NCBI RefSeq assembly: GCF_023101765.2
Contig: NC_064240.1
Coordinates: 868,001-932,000 of the forward strand
Direction: 5' to 3'
DNA length: 64,000 nucleotides
Origin: Spodoptera frugiperda
Lineage: Eukaryota; Arthropoda; Insecta; Lepidoptera; Noctuidae
In this document: piece by piece, positions 49,257 through 60,800 of the stretch
Numbering within the stretch: the stretch's first letter is position 1
Layout of the letters: every line of letters begins with the position of its first letter
Notes under the pieces: model-generated
What the model was told of the DNA's origin: nothing
Databases searched by the model: none
Seen by the model: the letters and a program-made list of their open reading frames with translations, nothing else
Translations under genes and position numbers: made by a program

Positions 49257-52200
49257 TTAATTGTCATAATCGTCCGGAATCTCAAACACCAGCAGCTCGG
49301 CGATGTTTAACGGTGCTGACGTTTCATCAACGGACCGTCTGATGCGTCGCACACATTTTGTCCTCCCTTTTACGCTGAAGTCCTTATAAAATCCCTCGTG
49401 ACACTGGCACACATAGGGAGATACACATACTCCATTGGTACAGCCAGAGCAGTATGGTTCGCACCTGGAAAATAAATAACAGTAACATATACTTTTAACA
49501 ATCCGATACTTAATTACAGTAATCAGTTCCCAAGCCGGTTGCTAAACTTAAACATATAGTGAACCACCATAACTCCCATAAAGAGAGATATAAGTATTTG
49601 ATCATGGATGGAGTTTAAATTACCTACGAACCAGTGTAAGGAATGGTTCATAGGTATACTCTCATAACTGACAAAAGGTGGGTGTGTTCAGTAACAGGTG
49701 AGATTATAGGTACTTAAGTCTGTTGTTAGTAGACGCCGAGAAAATAATTAATTAGTCACAAGTACCTAGTAGCATAAGTAGGTGTATGTAATTTACCTAG
49801 ACGTATCTCCAGCAATAGGCACGTATCCAGTGTTGCAGGAACACACATCTCGTCCGACACAGGTTCCATTAACACATGGTATGGCACACAAGAGCTCCAC
49901 GGCGGACATCTGGTTCTCCTGGTAGATGTTCTGCTGGTACACCGACTCTTGGTTGTAGGAGTGCTGGTTGTAGTTCGGGTAATACTGACTGTTAGGGTAG
50001 TAAGGCTCAGCATTATTTGGCCTCTGATAAGGTTGCAGACTAGGATTGGGTCTTTGATCTGGGTAGTACTGATTTATAGGGACGTATTGATTGGGGTAGC
50101 CTGGCCCAATAGGACCTCCTTGAGTAGAATTGGACGAAGGGTAAGCGGGATTAGGGCGGTGGTCTGGACCTAAATGTTGACTGTCAGGGTACAGAGGCTG
50201 AGGGTTATTAGGAATGTGCGTGTAAATAGGTTGACCCGGTGGGTTTACCGGCCTTTGTCCGTAAGGGGACGGTTGCTGATTGCTCGAAGGAGGAACTCCT
50301 GGTTGGTTGTGTCCAGGACTGGTTTGATTGGATACTTGGTTACCAGGGTATGGGTAACCGGGGTATTGGGCACTTCCCGGATACGTCGGTGGCGGTTGAT
50401 AACCTGGGTAGTTAGATGGTTGGCTACCTGGGTAGTTGGATGGTTGACTACCAGGGTAGTTGGACGGTTGATAACCTGGGTAATTAGACGGCTGGCTACC
50501 CGGGTAGTTAGATGGTTGACTGCCAGGGTAGTAAGAAGGATTAGTAGGATGATTGTTTTGTTGGCTTCCGGGAGGACGTGGACTACTAGGGTAGGTGTGT
50601 TGTTGTTGACCGGGAGTATTCGATGGGTTACTCGGGTTGTAAGGTTGTTGGTTGCCAGGGTAATTAGGTTGGTGATAACCGGGATAGTTAGGGTTCTGGG
50701 GCTGTTGACCGTAAGGGTTGTTCGGGTTTTGGCCGGGATTGTAAGTTGGTGGTCTGCCGTAAGGAGAGCCAGAGCCTGTGTTGTTGTAGGCGGAGGGGCT
50801 TGAAGGGTCCCCGCATACGTTGGGAGCAACACAGCGTTTTGGTGGTGAGCACGGACTGAAAAATAATGTATAACATGATTAATATAATAAACAATGCTTA
50901 CATTACATATCTAATAGGTACATATTCAAAATTATTATGATAACAAGGATGGATTATCATAATAGCATGTAAGGAAATTGAATTATATGTCAATTAATAT
51001 CTTCATTCTGTGTATATGGTAAGGTACCACGTATCAGAATGTCAAATATCAAAATTCGTTCGTAGATAATCAGATCTGAATCAATCAAATGATCTGATCT
51101 GAACAAATAATGGAAGTATACTAAGTCTATCGATATTTTATTTATTTTTACCTGGAGCACTGTGGGATGCAGTCGCCATGCTGGTCCTTGGTGTAACCAG
51201 AAGAACAGCGGCAGTCATTAGGTCCTACACACTGGCCGTCTTTGCAATGGTCGCAGGAAGGCGTGCAGGACCCTTCGGGAGTAGACCTGTAGCCAGGCTG
51301 GCATTCACAGGTGTTTGGAGCTGTGCAGTTTCCTAGAAGAAAGACGAAAAGGTTATAAGTAACATTTAGTTATTTAAGAGATTGACGGCCGGCCTCATCT
51401 AGTTATTAAGAGATAGACGTGTAAAAGAGTTACTTTGTAAACTATTTGCAAAAATAAATATCATTTGTCATTTACATAATAGGTATATTTGGTGTTGTTG
51501 TCAATTTTATATGTTGATGCAGTTAGCATGACGTAAAACGTAGTTAATATAAATTATTGGTTTTCCTTCCCCTTTGTGGTAAAAATAATTTTCCTCAAGA
51601 ATTATCCTATCTATTGTACAAAATAATCGTATAAAAGTTTATGATAACATATTTGGTCTTTTTAGTCATTTGTTCCTACGTAGCGTGTATCCAAAAACAC
51701 TCACTCTAGACTATACTCCTACTTCTACACATTGGTAAACAAACTGAAACGGTACCTAATTACTGCCAATCTAAATTGTCTACAATTGTCATCAATACCT
51801 ATTGTACCGTACTGTATTGTACATTGTACATCTTACATCTGTAAAAAGATCTCTTATAGCTAGGATATGGTGATATTGAATTTTGTTAAACTGAATAGGC
51901 GACTGAATATAGCAGTAGGACCACTTTACAGTTCAGTAACTTTATTTATCACATCTAACAAATCTATAACAGTGTTATTACTTTCGTTGAACACACAAAA
52001 TTAATTATTATAATTTATGTATTTTTCAGCTTTCTCATATGTTTCACGAGGAACTTGACCAGTTCCTTTTCCTAATATTGGCAATGCGACAGTCGCGGCG
52101 TCGTGTGTTGCGCAATGCTGCTCATAAATACCTATAAGTCTCTTGCATGGCTTGAAACTAGTCGAGTTCCTCGTCAAACAGTTACGAGAGCAAGCCGAAC

Positions 52201-53673
52201 ATTATATGTAATTAAATCTACAACCGTATATTTACACCTACAAACAAACGCAAAAAGACAAAAATCCCGCACTCACCTCTACCAGGACCACCGCACTGCT
52301 CCCTGCAGTACGGAACACAGAATTTGCCTTCCGAATCCAGTCGGTAGCCATCTTTGCAGATGCATTCACCACCAGAACACTGTCCATTCTGGCATCCAAT
52401 GGGACACGTGGCTATGCAGAAACCAGCCAAGTTCTTCACATGGTCTGGGAAGCAGGTGCAGGTGTTGGGTGCACTGCAGAGTCCATTCACACACTCCTGG
52501 TTGCACACTGGGTCACAGATGCGGTAGTTGTGAATGTTCCTGATGTAGCCACTACAGCAACTCCTGATGCGACTCAAGTCTGGACGCGACTGGAAGGGAA
52601 ATACGACTTTAGTAATTGGGTTTTGAGTAGGTTTTTGATTGCAAATTGGGACACAAGATATGTGAGATTTAATTGGTTTGTTATTTCAATGTTAAGCTAA
52701 TGAAAGACAATGAAGGAAAAGGACGTAGTGGTAGAATTTGAAGGGTAACTAAGACTTTAACTCACCCCATTGCCAGCAGGAACATGAGTTGGGTCTTTAA
52801 CCAGAGTGGCTGTTCTGAAAGCAAAAATAAGTAAAGTGTAGCTGCAATACTTAAGACTAAGCAATGATGTAAGTTATTTTTTTATTAAATCTTAAATGCT
52901 ATTTTCTTAATGTGTGATTAAGCCATATCATCAATACGATTAAGTAGCTAGCATTTTTATACATCGTTAGTTAATGTTATTAATTCCTTATGCTGATAAA
53001 ACTTACGGCACTTCGATGTAGCAGACTCCTATCTCGTAGTTGACGGATCCTGTCAAATTCGTGGTGTGTCCGTATCCTCCATATCCTTGATGATGGCTCG
53101 CATTGTTGTAATAGTTACTGTCAACCAAAATTACTCGTTTTATGTCTATCATTCACCCTTACCTATCATGCAAAAAATAACTCAAACTGACTGAATGACT
53201 GACAGTAATCTATCAACGTACAGCCCAAACCACCGATCAGGCTGATGCTTTGCATGCATACTCGTAAAGCTATTATAACGTAGGCATCTCCTAAGAAAGA
53301 ATTTTGATAAATTCCATTAATAATAATACTTCTTAATGCGAGTGAAGCCGCTGGCAAAAGCTAGTTTATATTATAAACATAGGTACGATAATGACGTCAT
53401 ATAGACTGAGGATAATTATAAAAATGGCAATTAAAAAAAATCATATCAAAATCATCTACTTTTTAGCGAAACTAGATAATTATTATTCCTGAAATATTAT
53501 TTAGTGCGGTTCTTAATGAACTGATTCTATTCTGCTAATACTTACTTGATTAGATTCTGTCCCTCATGATGGTAGCCATGTCCTCCGTACCCTCCCTTAA
53601 CGCCCGCAGTCTTCGTGTACTGAGGGGTTGCGTACGCGCATGCTACCAGCAGCGCTGTTAATATTAAACGCAT
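49257..53673 (-). CDS. Gene H: secreted NimB-type protein with a large Pro/Asn/Gln/Tyr-rich insert (complete)
   Basis: Seven exons join in phase: 53546-53673, 53007-53117, 52766-52814, 52277-52589, 51152-51332, 49797-50855 and 49257-49464, giving 682 residues. A TTTCCAG acceptor just before the ATG implies a spliced 5' UTR. The signal peptide is about 1-15 (MRLILTALLVACAYA). A Gly/Tyr/His-rich start (GGYGGHGYHH) and an EMI-like segment (EIGVCYIEVP) lead to CCSGY at 107-111, followed by four or five NIM modules. At residue 275 the NIM pattern stops after CVAPNVC and about 306 residues of SQPSNYPGYQ-type sequence follow. NIM modules resume at CAIPCVNGTC. The end has RRIRRS, a possible dibasic cleavage site, and no membrane helix, so it is secreted as in the NimB group. 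The insert has almost no ATG, so this exon is easily missed. Confidence 0.88.
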
Positions 53674-54058
53674 ATTGATCTGGAAATTAAATACAAATAA
53701 TAATTAAATTGGTACCTATTATTTTTGTTACTTTTATAACTTTGTACTTGTAAAATATCTATTGCATTTTAAACCTTAACACGTAACCCTTTAATGGTAA
53801 AATAAAAAAGTTTTGTCTTCAAATGTGTTAATTTAATCTATACAACTTTTCTACTTAAAATTATTAGGCGTTCCCAAATGGCAAAGCAACCAAGAATGGG
53901 TTATTAATATAACCGTAGCTACACTGCTACATACAATGCAAAATATACATACACGGAGATAACCCGACAATCGTATCCGTGGACCTTCTGCGCGAGTTAC
54001 AAGTACATTGTTTATTATGATGGGAACGCTCCCATTCCTAAACGAAGGTAATTTGAAT

Positions 54059-54210
54059 TCCGGAGCTGCGGACTACCTAGCGAGTTTACCGGGGCTCCGG
54101 CTCGAAAAGCAGGAGAAGGAACGGGGAGGTTTTTAGTCAGTAAGAGTCTGACACTCCCTCTCGCCTCGCCCAAGGCGGGAGAAGTCATTGGATGATTTTC
54201 CCCCAAAAAA
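54059..54210 (+). mobile_element. LINE family L insertion with 12-bp target-site duplication
   Basis: GGTAATTTGAAT flanks both sides (54047-54058 and 54211-54222). The insert is the last 152 bp of the family (CCGGAGCTGCGGACTACCTA to GATTTTCCCCCAAAAAA). It shows that the true 3' end of family L is a short A tail and that it uses target-primed insertion. Confidence 0.92.
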
Positions 54211-54249
54211 GGTAATTTGAATAGCAAACAGATCTCATAATGATAACCT

Positions 54250-54420
54250 TTTTTTTTGATGACGGGCGGAATCCTTCAAAAGTCTCCTAACTTTTTGGGG
54301 AGAAAGAATAGGGAGTGTTGAATTTTTACCTCACTAAAACCACCCCGGTGGACACCTTAACACCTGTAAGGGGCATCAAGTCCTCTAAACAGACATCCGG
54401 AGCCTCCTTACGGTTCATAA
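54250..54420 (-). repeat. Dispersed repeat, module of family X
   Basis: It is the inverse of 10990-11110, with TTTTTACCTCACTAAAACCA and CCGGTGGACACC in common. Confidence 0.65.
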
Positions 54421-57134
54421 TGATAACCTAATTATAATAGGTAATAAACTGGGAATAAATCGCTTAGTGTAAAACTTTTTCTTTTCCGATAACATTGGAT
54501 AAATGTTTTTATAGATAACAGTGTTGAAGTTCAAGTTATTAAATGTCAGTTATTATTTAATACGAACAAACTTATATCACTAATTTATTTTTGGACTGTT
54601 GTGTTTATTTAGTGGTTACTAACGCCACAGCCTAGCAAATAACGTCTGATTTAATTTTTGGATATGACCTATGGGATCTCTGGACTAGAAAAACGAGTAC
54701 CTATTCGAATCGACTATCGATTATGCAGACAAATATCATGAAAATATCTTAGTAGTACTTGTTGTAGTAAAACAGAAAATGCTTCTTATTAATTATCTAT
54801 TTAATGGTCAACTTAATGTTGAATGTCAACAATTTTTAAATCCCAAAATTGCCAATAATTCACTCAATGGTAACAAAGAAAAACGGCTCTAAAAAAACTT
54901 AACCCATTAATAAATTATATCTATTTTAATAAATCAAAATTAGTTTACAAACCATTTTCGAATAAAAAAACAGACTACTTACACAGTTGCTACGTGAACT
55001 TGAAATCTTTAAACTAGTGATTACACACAATCTGAGTGGTTGACTTAAATATAAGTATGACATAACTTGACTCACCGTATCTTGCTTGTTTGTGCCACTG
55101 GACCTCGTAGCACACTGACGATCATATTAGCACTCCTAGCTAGGGTAAGCAAGTGTGTTGTTTGATTTAAGTATAGGTTCCGCATATCTTGTTAAACGGT
55201 CGTCTTGACTTGAGCTGCACATTCCTTGGTGGACTCAACGCAATCTCCACTGTGACTTCAGGTTCGATTGATTACTAGGTAATGCAAAGCAAGCATTAGG
55301 TATTGAGATTTTTCGGGAGTTTGCAAAAGCTACATAGGCTCATTATATAAATCGTGAAAAGTTTGACTCTGGCTCTGGTTACCTCGGGAATTCAATTATA
55401 AGCAAGCAAAGAAATCGTTATGTTATGTTATTTTATGTTATACGAGTAACTATCAAATAGGCAGGAATTGGTCGTTTCGCTTTGGCTGCAGAGTGATATT
55501 TTGCCTATGACAGTTAAATTTCGCGTTCTTTCGATCTCCGAATAATTCAAAACAAAATTATCGTAGTTCATAGGATTTTCACATGTGGTGGCGGACCCCT
55601 AAATCACTAGATACCTATCGTCATTTGTCGGAAACGATGAGATAATGCATGCGTGTGTGTTTTGCAATATTTTGATGAATATACATAGGAATGAAATAAA
55701 TGGTCTGTTAATTATTATCTTATTATAGTTATCTTAGTAGTTCGTAATAGGTTTTACCAACTTGCACTTAGGAGGAAAAGTGTATCAACATAATATTTTG
55801 ATCCACACTTGTACAAAGGTACCTACTTGCACTACTTACTACTTACTTTGCCCGTCTGTATACTCTCAGATCACAGTTCATCATTTTTGCTTACCCTAAT
55901 TCATCGATATATTCATCAACATCATCACCAGCCGTAAGACGTCCTCTGTTGAACAAAGGCCTTCCGCTTAGTCCTCCAGGTAGAACTACAGCTCGCCACG
56001 ATCATCCACTGTCTGCCGCGACTCTGGTGCTCCCACTAGGACTAGGTGGACTGACGACTAAATAATTTTAAAATCAAAAGTCAAATCATTTATTTCAATT
56101 AATCTATAGTTAGGCACGTTTGAAATGACAAATTGAATTGTCTGTCAGTCTGTTTGCCAGTGAAGCTTGGTCATAATCATCAGCCGAGAGACGTCCACTG
56201 CTGAACAAAGGCCTCCCCTTTAGTCCCCCACATAGAACGATAAGTGAAGCTAATAAAATTGTAAAACAGTAAAGTCCTACTATACTACTACAGATAGTTG
56301 CAACATTCATTGAGGATAATGTTCCACAAAATATTGTAGGTACCTACTTTGGTATACTTATATGTATGTATATTTTTTGTTAAGTCTGATTCATAGAATT
56401 GGTTAATAATGAGCTTCCATTGAAATGTTTGCTTGGCATCGACTTAAAAAAATCATAAGTCATATTTCTGTACCTGCTTGCTATTATTACCTAATTATGT
56501 ACCTACCTATGTATGTAGGTACTTATGTTTACAGGAAAACATGACTGTCTCTTTATTCGACTGACTGGAAGTGTGACAGCTGAATTAGGGGTTCGGGTTC
56601 AATTCCTGGACAATGTATTTTTTTACAAACAAACCCGCCATAACCTCCTGAAATTGCTGCAACTCCTGTAAGCGAGATCTACAGTAGATACAACCATAAA
56701 ACACCGGATCACTTAAGTCCGGCGTGTCCTGTGGACATGTATAGGTAACTGTCTTGGCTCGTTATCCGGGATCACAATATATTTTGTATTGTAGCAAAAT
56801 ATGTTAATAATACCTATTATTAATTTTTATTTATTACATAGGTATCGTTTGGTCATAAATCACAAAACCGCACTCCACCACCGACAGGTCTTTTATTGTA
56901 TTATAAACTTTATCGTCCCGTATTAAAGTTTAAATTCTCAAATTAAAATGTGCAAGCCTGATGCGTTAGCTTCTTTATCTTAAAATGATGTGTTTGGATT
57001 TATGGATTTTCCAAATTCAATTTTATGAAGATTCAAATACGAATGCAAATGTGGGAAAACCTAGGCACCGGTCACTCTTCGAGACTGCGTGATAAAATTG
57101 AGTCAATGTGGAATACAATCGTGGTGGCCCATCT
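54421..57134. other. Gene H-gene I spacer
   Basis: No exon was found. RTE 3' pieces on the - strand lie at 55920-56060 and 56175-56225 (GAGACGTCCACTGCTGAACA). The region just 5' of gene H (53674-55200) probably carries its promoter and non-coding first exon, which I could not place. Confidence 0.45.
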
Positions 57135-57302
57135 CATAGGCGTAGCCAGGGGGGGGGGGTTTGGGGGTTCAAACCCTCCCCGAAAAGTTAAGATAAAATC
57201 TGTTTATTACATAAATTGTTTTTTTTTCTCATGAATGAAGGAAGTTTTGTTCGTTTTACTTTCTTAAACCCCTCCCGATACCAAAACCTGGCTACGCCTA
57301 TG
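57135..57302. mobile_element. hAT-like MITE with 8-bp target-site duplication
   Basis: CATAGGCGTAGCCAGG at the left and its inverse CCTGGCTACGCCTATG at the right bracket 168 bp. GCCCATCT is duplicated at 57127-57134 and 57303-57310. The 8-bp duplication points to the hAT superfamily. Confidence 0.88.
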
Positions 57303-57875
57303 GCCCATCTTCATGTGGACGTCTAACCACTGATACTGAGGTATGAAGATGATGGTGTTGATGGTAAAAAGAGTAAAATAGGTCTTCATTACACATTATA
57401 TTATTATTATGTGACAAGGGGAGAAGTGTTACCAGATTTTTTTTTAAGTTAGTTAACAATTAGAGAGATAATTAACTGAATAATTATTGACACATTTAAT
57501 TTTGCGAAATCCATGCGACCCGGTACGAAGGATGTCAATAGATAACAGTAATACCCACGCACTTTAACCCCGATAAAGTTTATCTCATACTGCTCAGCGA
57601 TTTCTACGAAATACCACTATGACGTCACACCAGAGAAAACAATAAAAATACTTTTATTCTAGGTACTTTTAAACCCGGCTATCTATGAAATAAATAATAA
57701 ACAAATAATTTTAATTTAGTTTAATTATTTTCCTAATACAATAATAATTATTATAATAATTTTACTTCACACAAAAAATCTTTGGTAGTACGATATTAAA
57801 ACTTTCATACAACGCCATCTAGTACAACATTCTAGAACTACGAGCTGAGCTAGTGCTTTCATCTGCGCATTGCGG

Positions 57876-60800
57876 TCATAATTCGGTTACGGCTTCGCCG
57901 TTTAAGTTCATGATTTCAATAGCATGTTCGGAAGGTGGCCTCCAGCACGGAATTTCAGCATAAAGAGGTTCTGAAGTTGTGCTATCTATAACATCCAGCT
58001 TTGCTTCACATTTCAACGCTTCAATTGTAGATTCAGTTACGCTAGCTCGAAGTTGTCGTAGTTCGCTGCAGTCGTTCATAGATGGCGCTATTGAAGAACG
58101 AGTTTGGATTGTGTTGAACTCGTGGCTTCTTCTTGGCAAATGGTCGTAATGACATTCTAGGATACCTGTAAAAAGTTCAGTCAATTGATAAATTATACAG
58201 TAAATACGTATATTATTCAATTAAAATGTTTGTTGTTTTGGTTCGTTACCTCTAAAGTTCTCCAGCATTATAGGGGAAATCGTTTGTACTACAACCGGCC
58301 TCATAAATTGTTTTAAATTCCGATCCAACGTTGAAATTGGTTGATAATGGCATTTTTCCGATGATGGAGGATCTAGAAAAAATATCAAAAAGATGTTTAA
58401 AATCACGGGAAACAAAAATGATATTGTGGCCCATGAGGGGATCGAACCCGCGACCTTCGCGTTATTAGCACGACGCTCTAACCAACTGAGCTAATGGGCC
58501 GATGAACAAAGTGTCGAAATTGCGATGTACATGCCCTGTACCAGAAACACAAGAGGAAGGAAAAAAAACAATATACGGTATGTGAGTATTTACACCTTTG
58601 CAGAACCAGTATTGTTTAATCTATGTTAGTAAAGAAAATAATATATGAACCAGAAATCTGAATTCTGCTGTATTGGTTTAAATTTTATTAGAGGAAAAAA
58701 ATGTTAAGGCAGAATCAGTTTCTCTTTTGACATCTTTGGGCATGAAAAGGTTATACAAAATGTCATTAAAATTACCTGGTAACGGCGTATGGAAGATGCT
58801 CCTCACGTATGGCGGCGGTACATCATTGTTATCAATCATCACTTGCATTCTTATGTCATTGATCTTCCTCACGTCCTCGTATCTCGGCTTCTTGCACCTC
58901 TCAATCATCACAATCACTACGGCTACCGTGATGACCGCCATCATCACTCCTCCTGCTATACTGATCACCGATATCAGGTCTACTGAGGACCTCTCAGTCC
59001 CTTTGTCCCCCATAACAGCTGTTATATGCTCAGGTTCTGTCAAAATATGAAATTCTTCATCATCCGCTGGTCCTTCAGTAGTAACTTTAGTAAAACTTTT
59101 AGTAACGTTAGCCTTTTTAAATTCTTTTTCATCAATTTTTGGTGCATTAGTAGTTGGTTTAATCTTTTTTATTTCTGTTGTTGCAGTAACTTTTTTAGGT
59201 AAAACATATTTTATCAAGTGCTTTGTTGTATGCTCCGTCGAGGATTGCGTCACACTTGTAGGTTTAGGAGTTGTGCTAGTAGTGGTAGAAGTCGTGAGTA
59301 AATCATTCATTTTCAATGAAGTTCTTGTTGCATTGAAAGAAGCAGTTGTTATGAAAGTAGAAACATTCTTGTTAATGTCAGTCATCATGCTGTTAGTTCT
59401 ATTAATACGAGGTATAGGCTTAGTTTCCAGAGATTTCGTTACTATAATAGTTGATTTAGTTGAAGAAGTTGTTGGTTTTGGAGTTACAGAAGTGCTTGAC
59501 ACTAGAGTATTGTTTATGAAATATGATGTAGCCAACAAATCTTTTCTTGACAAAGGACTCAGTTTGATTGGCGGTGTTGTAGTTTCTGTTAGCATTGGCT
59601 TTGTAGATTCAATCTCTGTTTTATTATAGGACTGTACTGTCGAGCTGTTCTTTGCTGATACAAATGACGAAGTTAAAGCGATCTTTTTAAAAGTTGTATA
59701 AGATACAGATGTAGGTATAATAGATACGATGATCGTCTTTGGTGTAGTAACAGTTGGTGTGAGTTCTTTATTATTATTGTTAGCACTTCTGTACCTTGGA
59801 AATTCATGAGTAGTTTTAATTTTTGTTTCTACAATAGGAGATTCACCTTTTTGAGCTGGCCTTATCCATATTTCTTTTGGTTTGAATTTGATCGTTGTTG
59901 GGAGAAATTTTACTGTGGTTTCCTTTTTCGAGGTTTCCATTTTTATCGTCGTTTCTACAGTTGTTGATGATACAGTTGTTGGCATTTCGGTTGTCGTAAG
60001 AACTTCAATGGGTTTTGGTTTTGCATTTGCAGTTGGTGCGCTTTTTATTACAATGATTGGTACTGTGGTAGTCTCTAACTTGTCAGTTTTAATCGAATGA
60101 ATCTTGACTTTCTCTGTAACTGCTTCAGTAATAGGTTTAGTAGCCTTTGTAGTACTTGAAGTTGCAAGAGTTGTGTTTACATAGTCCGGAACTATTTTTG
60201 GAAATTCTTTGGTAAGCGTAGTCGTCATTTCATTTCTATGATTTTCTTTTGTGTCCAAAGTAACTATCGTTGCAGTGAACACATTTTTGGTTGACGCTGA
60301 AGTAGGTAATATAGCGTTAGTAGTGGGAGCTACGGTTGTTGTGGGAGAAGTAGAAGTTGGTGCAACTGTTGTAGCAACTGTTGTAGTAGTTGTTGCAACT
60401 GTAGTAGGAGTTGTTGCAACTGTAGTAGGAGTTGTTGCAACTGTAGTAGTTGTTGCAACTGTAGTAGGAGTTGTTGCAACTGTAGTAGTTGTTGCAACTG
60501 TAGTAGGAGTTGTTGCAATTGTTGTAGGAGTTGTTGCAACTGTAGTAGTTGCTGCAACTGTAGTAGGAGTTGTTGCAACTGTAGTAGGAGTTGTTGCAAC
60601 TGTAGTAGTTGTTGCAACTGTAGTAGGAGTTGTTGCAACTGTAGTAGGAGTTGTTGCAACTGTAGTAGGAGTTGTTACAATTGTCGTAGGAGCTGTCACA
60701 GTAGTGCTAGGCGTTGTTACAGTAGTTCTAGGTGTTGTCGTGGTAGTTGAAGGCGTTGTTACCGTGGTTCTAAGACTTGTTACAGTGGAGGTTATTCTAG

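Noticed and set aside
50174..50803. 209-codon + strand and 195-codon - strand frames over gene H exon 6
   Set aside because: They are out-of-phase shadows. The correct - strand frame links both flanking exons in phase and restores NIM cysteines on each side.
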